A stretch of 64,000 nucleotides of DNA from contig OZ025248.1 of assembly GCA_964019135.1 (NCBI GenBank), forward strand, positions 71,182,119 through 71,246,118, given 5' to 3'. Positions within the stretch are counted from its first letter, which is position 1, and each line of letters starts with the position of its first letter. Below the pieces are notes generated by a model that worked only from the letters and a program-made list of their open reading frames with translations, was not told the origin of the DNA and did not search any database. This document shows positions 33,920 to 44,139 of this stretch, piece after piece. The DNA comes from Arenicola marina (lineage: Eukaryota; Annelida; Polychaeta; Arenicolidae). A program made the translations under genes and the position numbers.

Positions 33920-36060
33920 TTCTCATTTGCTTAGGTGGCAACGAAGGTGAAGCACTTCTTCCGTCACTACGCCATTAACCGCCACAAGATGACGGTCCTG
34001 ACGCCGGCCTACCACGCCGAGTCCTACAGCCCCGACGACAACCGCTTCGATCACCGACAGTTCCTCTACAACGTCCGCTGGACTTGGCAGTTCAAGGTCA
34101 TCGACGAGGAGGTGAGCGTCCCTGGGTCACGACTCGCGACGAACGCTTCGGTTAAATATACCTGTACATGGCGACGTTCATTGGTTCTGATAAATTTTTT
34201 GTTTACTTTTTCGGCTTTAAAGGATGAAAAATATGTTCGTTATATCAGTGCATGGTGATGTAAGTAGTTTCATGTATTTTGTTTTATTTGGGGCGGGGGG
34301 GGGGCTTAGTGTAGTATTAGTTTTGTGGTTCGAATTCGGGCCGATTCTTGGGGCATGGTTCATCCATTCATCATCCGGGGGGTTTCTTGGCGCAGTTAAG
34401 CACTTGTATGCACAAAAGCGGCATGAAACACGGATTTATTTAATTTCAGTTGTTTTAACAGTTTGGCGTAATTAAAACATGTTTAATGTTATATGTACTG
34501 TTGTTTTAGTTGAAGCTATTGGAGCTGCGAGAGCTGAACTTGGAGGATGGAGGTAACGGTCAAATGGACAGAGGTCACGGCAGCCATGACCCTCGCTGGG
34601 CCGATGTGAACGGTTCCGGGAGAGGCGGAAGCGGAAGTGGAGCGGGCCCCTCTGGGGGCGGGATAGGCGGCTCGCGCTTCCCGCAGGATGCTCCGGAAGG
34701 CATCATAGTGGCCCAGGATCCCCTGACCTGGGGTATCCATGTGCTCGGCTACTGTCCCGAGGGGAGCCTTCTGGCGATGGATGTGGAAGGGGATTCCCAC
34801 TCGGACGCTTGTCTGGATGGGTCTACGGGAGGGGAAGAGGAGGGGGAAGTGTCCCGAGATGATGAGAGGCAGTTGTTGGGACTAACGGACGCTGATCCGG
34901 AAACGGCACAACTTCTGGGGCGTGAATCAGAAGCTGGGGATGCCATGGATACGTCAGGGTCGGAAGGGGACCGTAGTCTGGTAGCGGGTGATAAAGACCA
35001 AAGTAGTAATCCGGAAGAAGCGAACGAGAAAGCCAGTAACTCGGAGAGCACTCCTGGGATGTCACTTCCGGCGGATGGAGGCAAGGAGGCTTCGGAATCG
35101 ACGTCACCCGATCCGCCAGTGACCGTTGCCATGACATCACCTTCGACAGCTGCCGCATTGCCCTCGAAACCGAAGCGTGTGTCGACGTCTACCGCCCCGA
35201 GCAGGCCGCGGGCTGCCGGGGCGGCTGCTCTATCTCCCGGGATACCCGGCATGCGCAGCGGAAGTGCCGGAGGTTTTATCCCGGGCCGAATGGTCTCCGC
35301 CGGGGGACAGGTGCGGTTTGGGCCTCCCGCTAGCCAGCGGTCCCCTTTCGGCAGCCCTCCCCTGGCGGCGCACGGCCACTCGGTCCACCTGCCCGCCGGC
35401 AACTCCGCTTTGCGGGGCATGGGGATGTACCAGCCTCAGCGGGGTATGGCTAAAACACAACCCGTCTTCACCACGCTCGGGGCGGCCATGGCAACGCGCG
35501 CGTCGCCCAGAGACAACCACGTGACCGGGGCTAGATTCATGGCCATCCCCCACGCGGGGTACTCCGCGGGTATGCGCCCCCAAACCCAACCTCAACTCCA
35601 GCACCAGGCCTTGCAGGCACAGGCACAAGCGCAGGCGCAAGCACAGGCGCAAGCGCACGCGCAACCTCAGCTCCAGCACCAGGCCTTTCAGGCACAGGCA
35701 CAAGCACAGGCCCAAGCCCAAACCCAACTCCAGCACCAGGCTCTGCAGCAGGCACAGCCCCAGCTCCAGCTCCAGGCCCTGGCACGGGCACAACAGCTCC
35801 AGTCTCAGCCCCAGGGGGTGGGGCCCATGATGATGCCCGTACAGCGTCCCACCATGACGGCAGCCAATGCCTACCACGTCAGCAACTTCTTGAACACTCG
35901 CCTCATGGTTCCGCCTGTTGGACACAACATATCCCCGGCGCTAGCCAATAAGATCGGTTTCCCACGTCACGTGTTGCCGCCGGCTTGTAATTTGCCCAAA
36001 CGCGGTGGGCAGGGGCGATATATCGTCCATTACTCGCATAAGCCGCACTTAGGTCGCTAG
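21776..36060 (+). CDS. NADSYN1: Glutamine-dependent NAD+ synthetase with long C-terminal extension
   Basis: Nineteen coding exons: 21776-21860, 26005-26065, 26469-26585, 26886-26939, 27285-27426, 27780-27868, 28220-28337, 28506-28637, 29005-29079, 29378-29499, 29675-29826, 30286-30454, 30782-30917, 31500-31606, 32173-32304, 32619-32688, 33269-33397, 33935-34111 and 34510-36060. All are GT-AG with matching phases; total 3618 nt, 1205 aa. The enzyme converts nicotinic acid adenine dinucleotide, glutamine and ATP to NAD+ in the cytosol. Residues 1-320 are a CN-hydrolase glutaminase with triad Glu45 (LGPELEI), Lys114 (LIRPK) and Cys175 (GSEICEELW), the same numbers as in human. From 332 follows the synthetase domain with P-loop [10 protein letters not shown] (355-361), [13 protein letters not shown]-like and [12 protein letters not shown] motifs. 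The core ends near residue 705, the usual length; about 500 further residues are low-complexity. Intron 1 is 4.1 kb with no exon seen. Confidence 0.96.
21861..26004. other. NADSYN1 intron 1
   Basis: AT-rich, no coding similarity on either strand. A YY1-like word GCCGCCATCTTGG lies near 22223-22235, in the 5' part, where promoter-proximal elements are common. A diverged inverted-repeat element occupies 25579-25891. Nothing else is recognised. Confidence 0.5.
25579..25891. mobile_element. Inverted-repeat element in NADSYN1 intron 1
   Basis: Arms of about 66 bp (25579-25645 and 25826-25891) are roughly complementary: GAGAGCCATGAAGTGCACCC with CCAGGAATTG on the left, and CAATTCCTGG with GTTGCACTTCATGACTCTCT-like sequence on the right. 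The 180-bp centre is AT-rich and non-coding. No clear target duplication is seen, so this is an old MITE. Confidence 0.55.
27549..27722 (-). repeat. Minus-strand partial SINE in NADSYN1 intron 5
   Basis: The complement of the SINE body is clear: GTATATTCAGGACGCTTTAA, GGAGCCATGTCGCCGGGGGT, ATGGGATCTTTATCCTGCGA and CACACAGACATGGCCGCAGC. The tRNA-like head is missing beyond the B-box region. It is the only copy within NADSYN1 on the minus strand. Confidence 0.8.
29892..30142 (+). repeat. Full-length tRNA-derived SINE in NADSYN1 intron 11
   Basis: The head GGCCGGCCGGGTAGCTCAGT carries a good A box (TAGCTCAGTGGGTTGGAG) and a B box (GGTTCGAGCCCC). A body follows (GATAAAGATCCCATGTCCTT, GGAGACATGGCTCCACTC), and the tail is TGAATATACAACCAAC. 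About 250 bp. The short stretch before it (29853-29890) has another B-box-like GGTTCGAACCC, probably a relic of an adjacent tRNA-like unit. Confidence 0.85.
30485..30620 (+). repeat. 34-bp minisatellite in NADSYN1 intron 12
   Basis: GGCGTAATCTCAT recurs at 30517, 30551 and 30585, period 34, with companions TGAATATTCAC and GGACGGCTGT. Diverged flanking copies give about four units. It begins 30 bases after the donor of exon 12. Confidence 0.8.
31635..31838 (+). repeat. SINE in NADSYN1 intron 14, internally deleted
   Basis: The head GGCCGGCCCGATAGCTCAGT with A and B boxes is present. The segment GCCCCGCTGTGGCC to CTTCTTCGCAAA found in other copies is missing, and the tail (CCATTGACGCGATATGACC, then AACGAACCAACC) is present. 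Plus strand, like most copies in this gene. Confidence 0.85.
32778..33070 (+). repeat. SINE in NADSYN1 intron 16 with a small insertion
   Basis: Complete head, body and tail match the copy at 29892-30142. About 35 extra bases (near 32937-32970) interrupt the stretch after CTTCTTCGCAAGGAGTAA and before AGAGTAAGGGGTTACC. Confidence 0.85.
33650..33800 (+). repeat. Decoy copies of NADSYN1 exon 18 acceptor and first codons
   Basis: Three tandem, imperfect copies of the real acceptor region (TTGCTTAG then GTGGCAACGAAGGTGAA at 33935) begin at 33666 (GTCACCGAGAAGGTGAACAT), 33718 (GTGACCGAGGAGGTGAACAT) and 33777 (GTGGACACGAAGGTGAAAAT). The first and third retain TTTGTTTAG acceptors; the second has lost the AG. 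TA-rich runs separate them. Confidence 0.8.
33801..33917. repeat. Two TA dinucleotide runs
   Basis: (TA)n at about 33801-33837 and 33889-33917, separated by a T-rich stretch, directly before the true exon 18 acceptor. They are probably length-variable between individuals. Confidence 0.9.
34296..34425 (+). repeat. Second SINE-like family copy in NADSYN1 intron 18
   Basis: A tRNA-like B box (GTGGTTCGAATTCGGGCC) is followed by GGTTTCTTGGCGC and TGCACAAAAGCG, as at 11972-12098. The head is diverged and a G-run precedes it. Confidence 0.5.
34510..36060 (+). other. NADSYN1: NADSYN1 terminal exon with about 500-residue extension
   Basis: After [15 protein letters not shown], which aligns with the last residues of ordinary NADSYN1, the frame stays open for about 500 more codons. 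Order: Gly/Ser-rich (residues about 703-735), a mixed patch with [20 protein letters not shown], an acidic Ser/Glu/Asp region (about 770-880), a Pro/Ser/Ala/Gly region (about 890-1045), a Gln/Ala tract (about 1047-1125) made of roughly three units starting QLQHQAL or QLQHQAF, and a basic, more complex tail ending [12 protein letters not shown] content is far above that of the introns. The fold is probably disordered. The two long minus-strand frames here are shadows of the GC-rich repeats. Confidence 0.85.
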
Positions 36061-36526
36061 CCTGTTACTTACTTCCCGTTCCCACCTTAAAGCCACCCAA
36101 TTTGGAAACTCATTTTCCCGGGTTCGTTTTATGTTTAGTTCTTAGAGATCTTAGTTGGTCCCAGTTATATTTATCATCCCTTTTAGTGGAATCTTCGAGC
36201 AGCTGTGCACGTGTTTTGATCAAGAATGCGATTTGTTCTATCAGACAAGAAATGTCAAGATACTGACCCTGTAGCATATGTAAGTTACAATGGCACTGAT
36301 CCCATCTCCTTGTAATCCTTGTTACAACAACTGCTCCCATCAAGTCAAGAGCCGGCAGACGACTAGGCGGTTATGCAAATATGCTGTCCTGGTGACTAAT
36401 ATAACATTCTTCCGTCCATTTAAGGCGTGGCGACAACAGTTTAAACCACATTAGGAACATTAAGTGTACGGTGTTAAGAGAGATGCACGTAGATATATAA
36501 CTATACGTGTACCTCGATTCATGTCC

Positions 36527-36532
36527 AATAAA
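36527..36532 (+). promoter_or_regulatory. Candidate poly(A) signal of NADSYN1
   Basis: AATAAA, 467 bases after the NADSYN1 stop, is the first canonical hexamer on this strand downstream of the gene. Confidence 0.45.
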
Positions 36533-36899
36533 TTAGTGAAATACTTCTGTATTTTAGTTAGGCAAATGTATCACTGGGCAACTACGTTAATGCATGGGGA
36601 AAGGTATGATTTTAGTTGCCAATGTGAAAGCTTTAATAGAAACTGCCATCATTATTCCTACTATATATATAACGTATAGTATAGTTATACTATACTATAT
36701 AACCGGGTTTACGTCCCTTTGGAACGACGATTTGCATCATGCACCGAGTAAACAAATGGATCTTTGCTGTGATATTTGTGGTTTATACATATATATATAT
36801 GTGTGTTGTCGGTATCCTATCGGTTATGTGAGTTTGATATCACTCCGTGGTGGAAGACAGGGTGTATCTGACCGATGCGCCGCTTCAAGCGCCTAGTGG

Positions 36900-37148
36900 G
36901 GGCCGGCCCGGTAGATCAGTGGGTTAGAGCGCTCGCCTTGAGTGCTCTGGCCCCTCTGACAGCCTAACGGCACGTGGATCGATGGTCCGAGCCCCGCTGT
37001 GGCCATGTCTGTGTGGTCGCAGGATAAAGATCCCATGTCCTTCGCAAAGAGTAGGGGGTTACCCCTGGGGACATGGCTCCACTCTCCCTTCCTTCTATTG
37101 ACGCGATCTGACCAAAAGTGGTTAAGACAGCCTGAATAACCAACCAAT
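36900..37148 (+). repeat. Full-length tRNA-derived SINE
   Basis: GGCCGGCCCGGTAGATCAGT head, A box slightly altered (AGATCAGTGGGTTAGAG), B-box-like GATGGTCCGAGCCCC, body GATAAAGATCCCATGTCCTT and GGGGACATGGCTCCACTCTC, tail CCTGAATAACCAACCAATC. Just downstream of NADSYN1. A second partial 3' fragment follows at 37214-37290. Confidence 0.85.
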
Positions 37149-39377
37149 CAATTAAGCGCCTAGTGGTTACCGCGCTCAGCCTAATCGTGTGAGGTATGCC
37201 AGGCCAACCAACGGTCCGGGGCTCGCGTCTTTGTGCAGGGGTAGAGGGTTACGCTCGGGGGACATTTTTTATATCGCTGAAGCGTCCTTCTCAGAGCAAT
37301 CACCCACCTCATCCAGACCCGAAATATGGTGCAATTATGGCCGAAAATCGGGATTGACTTCCTTTATTATCGATCAGCATATATATAGCAAATTATTACA
37401 GGTCGTTATATGAAGCCAGGCTGGTTATGAAAAGATGTGCGGAGAACTGGTTCCAGGCAGGTTGTTGGATATTCGAATGGGAAACCAGTTGATACTTTTA
37501 AGAGCTGTCGCTTCAGTTGCAATTTAGTTTTTGTGGGTATATGTAATATCGGGATTTCTTCAGTATTAGAGGAATTCGGAGTATTAGAGAAGTTCGGATC
37601 ATAGCCATGTGGCTTGGCTCTGCATATTGGTGTGTGGTGTGTGCTTGGGTGTTTAGTTTATGGTTTGTGTTGGTAAAATTGTCTTTTGGGAAGGTAAGCA
37701 ACAAATCCTGCGCTCAAATGGAACTATTTTCCTAAACACGGCGGGGATTACAAGCGGTATTTGTTCACACGGTCGACCTGTCTTGAAGTCTTATGGATGA
37801 GGAATTTTAAGCGAGCCTCCTTGGTTACCAGTTGCTTACTTGTTGACCCCACTTCGCTGGAGGCAATGTTGCTACTTATGGATTACACTAGCACGGTCTG
37901 GTTAAGGTGTTGTAAGTGGACAATACTGCCATCTCTGCAAGAAAATAGAACTGGCGACCTGTAGCTGGTGCACAACGCGCCAGGACATTCCGCTTGTATT
38001 TCACTAAAACGGTTCGTATTTCTCCAACCTCTGCTACTGGCATTCACTCTGCGCGCGGTTTTTAAAGTTGTAATGTACAGCGGTAAAGGTTTTACCATTC
38101 GTCCGCTTTGCCCATTGGTGTAGATTTTGGTGATGGGGATTGTAGGATTATTCGCTTCTATGTAAAAAAATTATATACTGTTGTCCTATACTTTGAAGAC
38201 TGAGACTATGGTCACCATGAGTGCGTTTTGTCCACTTAGATGCTTAGTTATCACAGGTGGGGTACTGTTATGCTGGGTTGTCACGCTAGTGTGACGTAGC
38301 CGCTATGCTAACACACAAGCAGAGAATAATGACATTGCTGCGTTGCACTGTTGGGGGTTTTTGATATATCCACGGCAGTCCCAGTTAAAGTGTTTTAGGT
38401 GTAGGCCTCAATGACGTGTAACCGCTGATGAAAACCAAAAAAGTAACCCAGGCCTTGTCTTGAACACTGTTTTAACAAACCTCATTAAAATAGCAGTTAA
38501 TCCCTCAACCCTGAATAAATTATTTGTTAGATGGCGTGGTGTTAGTCACGGGTTGGTTGGGTAGGTTCATGGGTTGTCGGCATTAACCAAACGACTGTGA
38601 CGTTATCTCTGCTACGTCGTTGCCGCACCAATTGTGAAGTCACCTTTGTCTGTTGATTGTAACTTTTGCTTAGGTATTTACTTTCATCATTTTATTTACT
38701 GGCTGTATTTAGATTTTTGTTTGCAATGTGTCCTTGTTATATTGATTATAGTGTGTTCATCGTTTGCTGAGTCCAGTCGTTGCACTGCTAGTCCTAGCGA
38801 AGAGCTGCCATACGTAATCAAATTGTTTAATGGAGTTTAGACGGGCGCAGTAACGATGTATTTGTGCTATGAGTGGTAAATAAATCTATTGTGGTGTAAT
38901 TAATCGTTTGAATTTTTTTGCCAATGCTTAAAAGGCCCACACAGTTTTTACTCTGTCCATGCCTGTATATATTTTTCGATAACAAATAATAATGCTATTT
39001 GTCTAGTTTGAAGTCTTGTGTCGAGGCTATGCAGCTTCTTCTATTTCGTTGCTAAACAAAATCGCAGAAGAACTTATCCTTGTGATAATATCTCACTCAT
39101 TTACTTCACATAAACAGCATTCGTTTTGACTTGGACGATCTAATTTGCAACTAAATTATTATTAAAAATGCAGCTCCTGGCGGTCTATACAATGTACCGG
39201 AAACTGCTGTTTTGGAGCCTCGACTTCTATTACCCGCATGATGCACTTTCCGGTGGGCAATTTATGTGACTGCAGGTAACCACCATCTCCGATTTGAATT
39301 CCTGATCTGGTGCATCCAGATCCAACTATAAGGTCTCGTGGGCTTTAACGTCATCTCCCCAAATGTGAAATGTGACG

Positions 39378-40632
39378 TCATTTCGACAAGCATATAGTTT
39401 GCTGAAACTGTTGTAGTGTCCTTTTTCCTTGCGAAAGCATCATTCGTATCACTTCCTGAAAAAAAAGGTATTCATGCAAACATGTCGTTGAACAATTAAA
39501 TAACTTGCCGGTACTACAGCCTAAAAGATAAAATACAATATTAACTACTTGTCACTAGTTTAACACCTATATGTATGAAAGTGTGGCTTTCTTGGGTATA
39601 ACGTCAAAGCCATGCGAAAACCGTAACCAATAATCGTTAAAATTTAACTTCCATTTTTTGGTACCTTTTTCGAAGAGTGCGTGACCTGTTTCAACCAGTA
39701 AACCAGTATTACTACCACATCCTCTGATTGAAGACGCCACTGTGTCGCTTTCTACTAATTCAAAGAGATGTCTAGCGAACTTTATATGCCTTACTTCATC
39801 CTGTTCCTTCTTATTCTTTCTGAAGTCGTGTCTTGCCCATTCCAGAAGCTGTTTCCTGTCACCTTTATCTTGAATCTGGTAGACTGATCGGATAATGTCT
39901 CGGTAGAGTCTCAGCACTTCCCCGCGCAATATAAACTGGAAACCCAGAATGGTTTTAGGAGCAGCCAGGGAAATGATGTGAAGTCAAATATCTTCTATTC
40001 AAACCAAGTGTACAAAAAAATATGGGATCCTGCATACATCTTGTAAAAAAATAAAATAATAATAAAAAAGATATAAAAAAGTATACACTTGGTTAGGGAG
40101 ACTCTAACTAAAACCTTGGCTGGGTTGCTGGCGTTGGAGCCACTCAATACATGATACATATAGGATAGCTAGAGGGAGCGGGAACCCTAATCCTGGCCTT
40201 ATGTAAACCCTATCCTGAACTAAATACATGGTAAATAGTTTTAGTTTTCACTTTTGAGTTCATCTTCAAATGGGTTGTGATTGCAAGAGACTGTAAAATC
40301 AATGCAAAATACGATAAAAATACTGCCGCATTTAATAAATGGCAAATACCAGTAAGAGTATTAAAACAACAAAATTCTTCATCGTTTCAATCAGTTGTGC
40401 ATAGAATTAGTTTCCTTCAAGCATCCACCAATTAGATTATATGTTTGGTGCCTGTGATAATTCATTTGAAATAATGTAAGCTTTATTATGTGCTCACCAC
40501 AAATCTCATGAAGTAAACAAAAATACTTTAGCTCCCAGACTGACCAGTAAATTATTTATCATCAAAAGCAAATAAAAAAATTGTACCCACCTGCTTCAAA
40601 GTAAGAGTCTTCTGGGGTAGTTTTGAAGCCAT
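39378..40632 (-). CDS. LYRM2: LYR motif-containing protein 2
   Basis: Three minus-strand coding exons: 40591-40632 (MASKLPQKTLTLKQ), 39795-39935 and 39378-39455 (ending QTICLSK, TGA); 261 nt, 86 aa against 88 in human. Splice sites are CAG/GTGGGT, TTCCAG/TTTATA, GAA/GTAAGG and TTTTTCAG/GAAGTG, all in phase 0. The LYR motif is in VLRLYRDIIR, followed by WARHDFRKNK and the conserved VIRMMLSQG. LYR proteins bind the mitochondrial acyl carrier protein; LYRM2 is reported to support respiratory complex I. The basic, Thr-rich N-terminus fits a matrix-targeting presequence. Exon 2 would read through into its intron for about 75 further codons, but the consensus donor and the family length show that this is not used. 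Confidence 0.94.
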
Positions 40633-42262
40633 ACTCTATCCTACATGATTTTTAACTTGCTTTTCCACAGAGAGGCACCTACAGTTTTGAAATGTCACAA
40701 AATGTTTTGCATTCACACAAAGGAAGATCAAAGCTTCAATAGGATAAAATTTCCATCCAGTTCCAATTTCACATTTCACAATGTGTTTCTGCATTATCAG
40801 CAAAAAAGTATATTCAGACATAGCCTCATGTTCAAACTATTGTAAAGGCAAACATTCAGTACTTATAAATTGCGATACATATTGTATCACACTGCACTGT
40901 ATCATTCAACCCCTAACTTGGTATCACCTTAGCCCAAAGCCTCCAAATTCAAGGAAAACATCACTTAAAGGGGAACCGCTAGCCTGGCCTCTAACGATTC
41001 ATATGATACCTAATAGTCTATCCTCCAAATTACATAATTTTCGTCCTATCTATAGCTTACAATAAAATTTAGAAGTGACCGCCGGGCACGATTTCGCCGC
41101 CTAGTCAGGCGGCAGCCCTTTTTGGAGGTGTGTCCCAGATTGACCAATCACAAGGCGGTACTCTAAGTTATTCAAACCAGAAATTGCGCCTATTGTGTGA
41201 GCAAAACAAGAGCATGTGATCATCGCTAATATAAAGAGCTGCGATTTTAACTCCAATCATGGCATTATTGCGGCGCCAATCGTCGTATATCAATTTGTTT
41301 GGATGGTACTTTTCCATGAAACACTAAGATCTTGCTCTACTGCATGGCTTGGAACTGCTGCTGTTTATCTGTAAATCGCGGCCCTGATCTCTCTCCTCGC
41401 GAGTGATAACATAAGGCGGTGCTACATGTATAATCACAATATGCATCACTGCTCCTGGCAAAATGGCGCTCTGCTTGAGATTGCTGGGGGTGGGTTCTCT
41501 TAATTTGTTCTCCTTACCAGTCGGCCGAAATGAAGTGTTAACACTCGCCAATTTAATATTTTTAAGATGTAAACTTTCGGTGCAGATCACAATTAAATTA
41601 TGTTGGACACCCGCTTTAAGACTAGTATCACCGTTGTAGGCCTACATTGACCACTGGATGATTTGACTGTGGAAGTGTGGAGGGGAAGGGGATGCCGCTG
41701 CTCAGTGACAACCTCTCCCATTGCTCGCTCCAGCCACCATGTTTCGGCTGATTAATGATCTCAATCTATCTCAATCCCTCTTCACCTGGGTATGCCTCTA
41801 CCCCCTCAAACATTGACAACCAAACCCCCTGCAGTACACCATACCCAACACAAGCTGCACCCTCCCCCCCCCCCCCCCCTCCCCAGGCCCACTGGCAGTC
41901 AAATTGTCCAGCTGGTCAAAATGGGCGTAAACCGTATCCGCTATGGCAGAATAGTGAGCCTCCACCACACAACTGACACAGGCCAGAGGGGGCACGGGGG
42001 TCCGAACCACCTACATAGAACAATAAGAACCCAAAATGTGAGGTATTGAGGTCTCGTGCTGATGCCTGTTGAGGTGCTTGGGTTGAAGTTGGATACCTTC
42101 TTGTTATATATATGTGGTGCAGAACCCCCCAGCCTGTGTCAGCCTCCGCTTAATCTCTAATCCCCTCTGCCTAATACCACCCCCCCCCCCGCCTCCCTTT
42201 ATCAAAGTTTATGGATGTACACGATGTGAATTGTCAGTCTATTGTGGTTGTATGCCTAGTAT

Positions 42263-42338
42263 TAGTGCTAAATCACCCTGGCCACTGTTGTGTACCTGTA
42301 CACAACAGTTGAACAGTGGCCAGGGTGATTTAGCACTA
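42263..42338. mobile_element. 76-bp hairpin element with 9-bp target duplication
   Basis: The left arm TAGTGCTAAATCACCCTGGC and the following 13 bases pair with the right arm ending GCCAGGGTGATTTAGCACTA; the right arm has about 8 extra bases near the loop. GCCTAGTAT flanks both sides (42254-42262 and 42339-42347). It has the same plan as the hairpin at 5684-5753 but an unrelated sequence. Confidence 0.8.
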
Positions 42339-43276
42339 GCCTAGTATTTGATACGCCAGTGTCAGTGATAAAATCTGTTTTTTGCGGGCGAAAATAGGGA
42401 TGTGGTCGAAAACTACACAATTACCCAAATCAATATGGTAAAATTTCACTTGCAACAAAGACGTTACATTTGTTTATTATGAGTGCGAACTATATATAAT
42501 GTAAATACTTTCTGAATTATGATAAACACATCATGTTATAATCATCGTGCAGACAACTTGAACTTGCTTTCGAAGACCTTGAACTAAAGGTAGCGCGCCA
42601 GTAAGTCATAGTTTTCACTCTTACCTATTTTATAGTTTGAAAATAGGCCACCAGGTGGTCACTTCATCAGTGGCAGGTTAACAATTTAAAAACCAACAGT
42701 AGTGCCGTAAACATATTGTCGTGTGCCACAGGTATGCGTACCAGTTGTGCGTTTCTGAGTAGAGACTGATTCTGTTGACTCGTGGAGATGTTTTAAATGT
42801 GTGGTTCGGCTGCGCATATTTCCTGTAGCCGGTTGGCGACATATGCTTTTTTTGGTTAGTAAAATAATGGTAATATTTCTCTGTAATTTCATATGGAAGA
42901 AATATGCAAACATGGCCACCAATTTGTTTTTCTAGCTTGGAGATAAAATTACTTTTTGTTCCCCATCCAACTTACATCACCCGGATGCGACCAATCGGTG
43001 TGTAACATATTTATTGGTCTTAAGCCTACTGATTTTCCGCGCCAACATTAGACCAAAGTGTGTTCTTGGTCTACTGGAACAGTTCAATCTCCATCTTTCT
43101 TTCCTGCTAGGCAAATTACAGGGGGTGAGGCCGATGCATGATTACTGGTACTGCTTACCCAGCTGGCGGGTTGTCCGGCGTTGAAAGTCACTTGGCGGAC
43201 TTCTGGCTGGTCCGGCCCATCCGACGTCTGGATGGTAAGAGGGCGCGGTTGGTGGGGTGGGGTGGGGGGGGGGGGG

Positions 43277-43470
43277 GTACTTAATACATTGCTGGATTTG
43301 GGGGGATTCCACGATAAAGCCCCCCTTTTTCACTGCCAAAATCCGCCCAATTGGAGCAGTTTACCGCCAAAATCCGATTGGAAGGGGTACTTTTTCGCGA
43401 CAACCGCTCTATATGAACGCTTATTTTCAGCGTTCGGGCCACCCAAAACGTCTTACGTAGCTAAGAACAA
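43277..43470 (+). repeat. Dispersed module with GGTACTTAATACAT end, copy 1
   Basis: Shared words are GGTACTTAATACATTGCTGG, AAAGCCCCCC, CCAAAATCCG (twice) and TTTTCGCGACAACCGCTCTA. A minus-strand relative with the same order is at 54795-55023, and a shorter relative at 44878-44995. A G-run precedes it. Probably a degenerate non-autonomous element. Confidence 0.6.
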
Positions 43471-43654
43471 ACTATATCCACATTAGCGCACTTTTGTATT
43501 TCTTTTTTTGTCGCTGTGTTTCTCTCTTCTTTTTTTTTGTACTAATTAATTGTACCAGGGCTGGAGGCCAGCCAATAGTACGCAATAAACTACTTTAATT
43601 TCAACAAACTATAGCAGTAACATTTGACGTTTCAGTCCTATACAATCTGCTGAT

Positions 43655-43745
43655 ATCCCCACCGTCCCTGCCGTCCCCACCGTCCCCAGTCCCCACCATC
43701 CCTACCGATTTCACCATCCCCGCAGTTCCCCCCCGTCCCCACCGT
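43655..43745 (+). repeat. CCCCACCGTC-type short tandem repeat
   Basis: Imperfect 9-10 bp units of CCCCACCGTC, CCCTGCCGTC and CCCACCATC type over about 90 bases. Low complexity. Confidence 0.7.
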
Positions 43746-44139
43746 TTATGGAACCATATCACAATATGGTGTGAGACACGGCATTGGAGCACATTTTGTT
43801 GACCGCCAAGAAATGTGGCTTGTTGGTCATAAATTACTTGTGCGTTTTAATTTGTAAGTCTCAACTGTGTAATAAATTGTAGCGTTATCGTGATCAGAGA
43901 GTGGATTGTGAGGCCGAGAGGTCGAGTTGGGACATAGTGGTGTAGAACGTGTTTTTCCATGTTGCTAAGTCAAGTATTGTTTGATGGTTAGTGTGTTGGA
44001 TTGCAAATGTGTTACGGAAATACTTTGTTTAATATTTTTCTGATGTACTTTAGACGAAAATATCTTTCATTTATTTTGCGTTGATGTTTCAATAAATATC
44101 TATCTATTTTTACTGCGTTTCTAGGTTTTAAAGTGACAT

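Larger units (their letters stand above)
36061..39377. other. Region between the convergent NADSYN1 and LYRM2 3' ends
   Basis: Contains the NADSYN1 3' UTR, a full SINE (36900-37148), a SINE fragment (37214-37290) and an AT palindrome near 36660-36705. I find no exon in 37300-39377. The LYRM2 3' UTR must lie at the right edge, read leftwards; a TTTATT (minus-strand AATAAA) near 38692 is a distant candidate end. Confidence 0.5.

Noticed and set aside
35230-35925. Long minus-strand frame opposite the NADSYN1 Gln/Ala tract
   Set aside because: A shadow of a repetitive GC-rich coding sequence; the Leu/Gly-rich translation is typical of an antisense read of CAG/GCA repeats.
39567-39929. Minus-strand 120-codon frame at LYRM2
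   Set aside because: It is exon 2 read through its donor into the intron. The consensus donor GAA/GTAAGG, the downstream exon at 39378-39455 and the family length of about 88 aa show the true structure.
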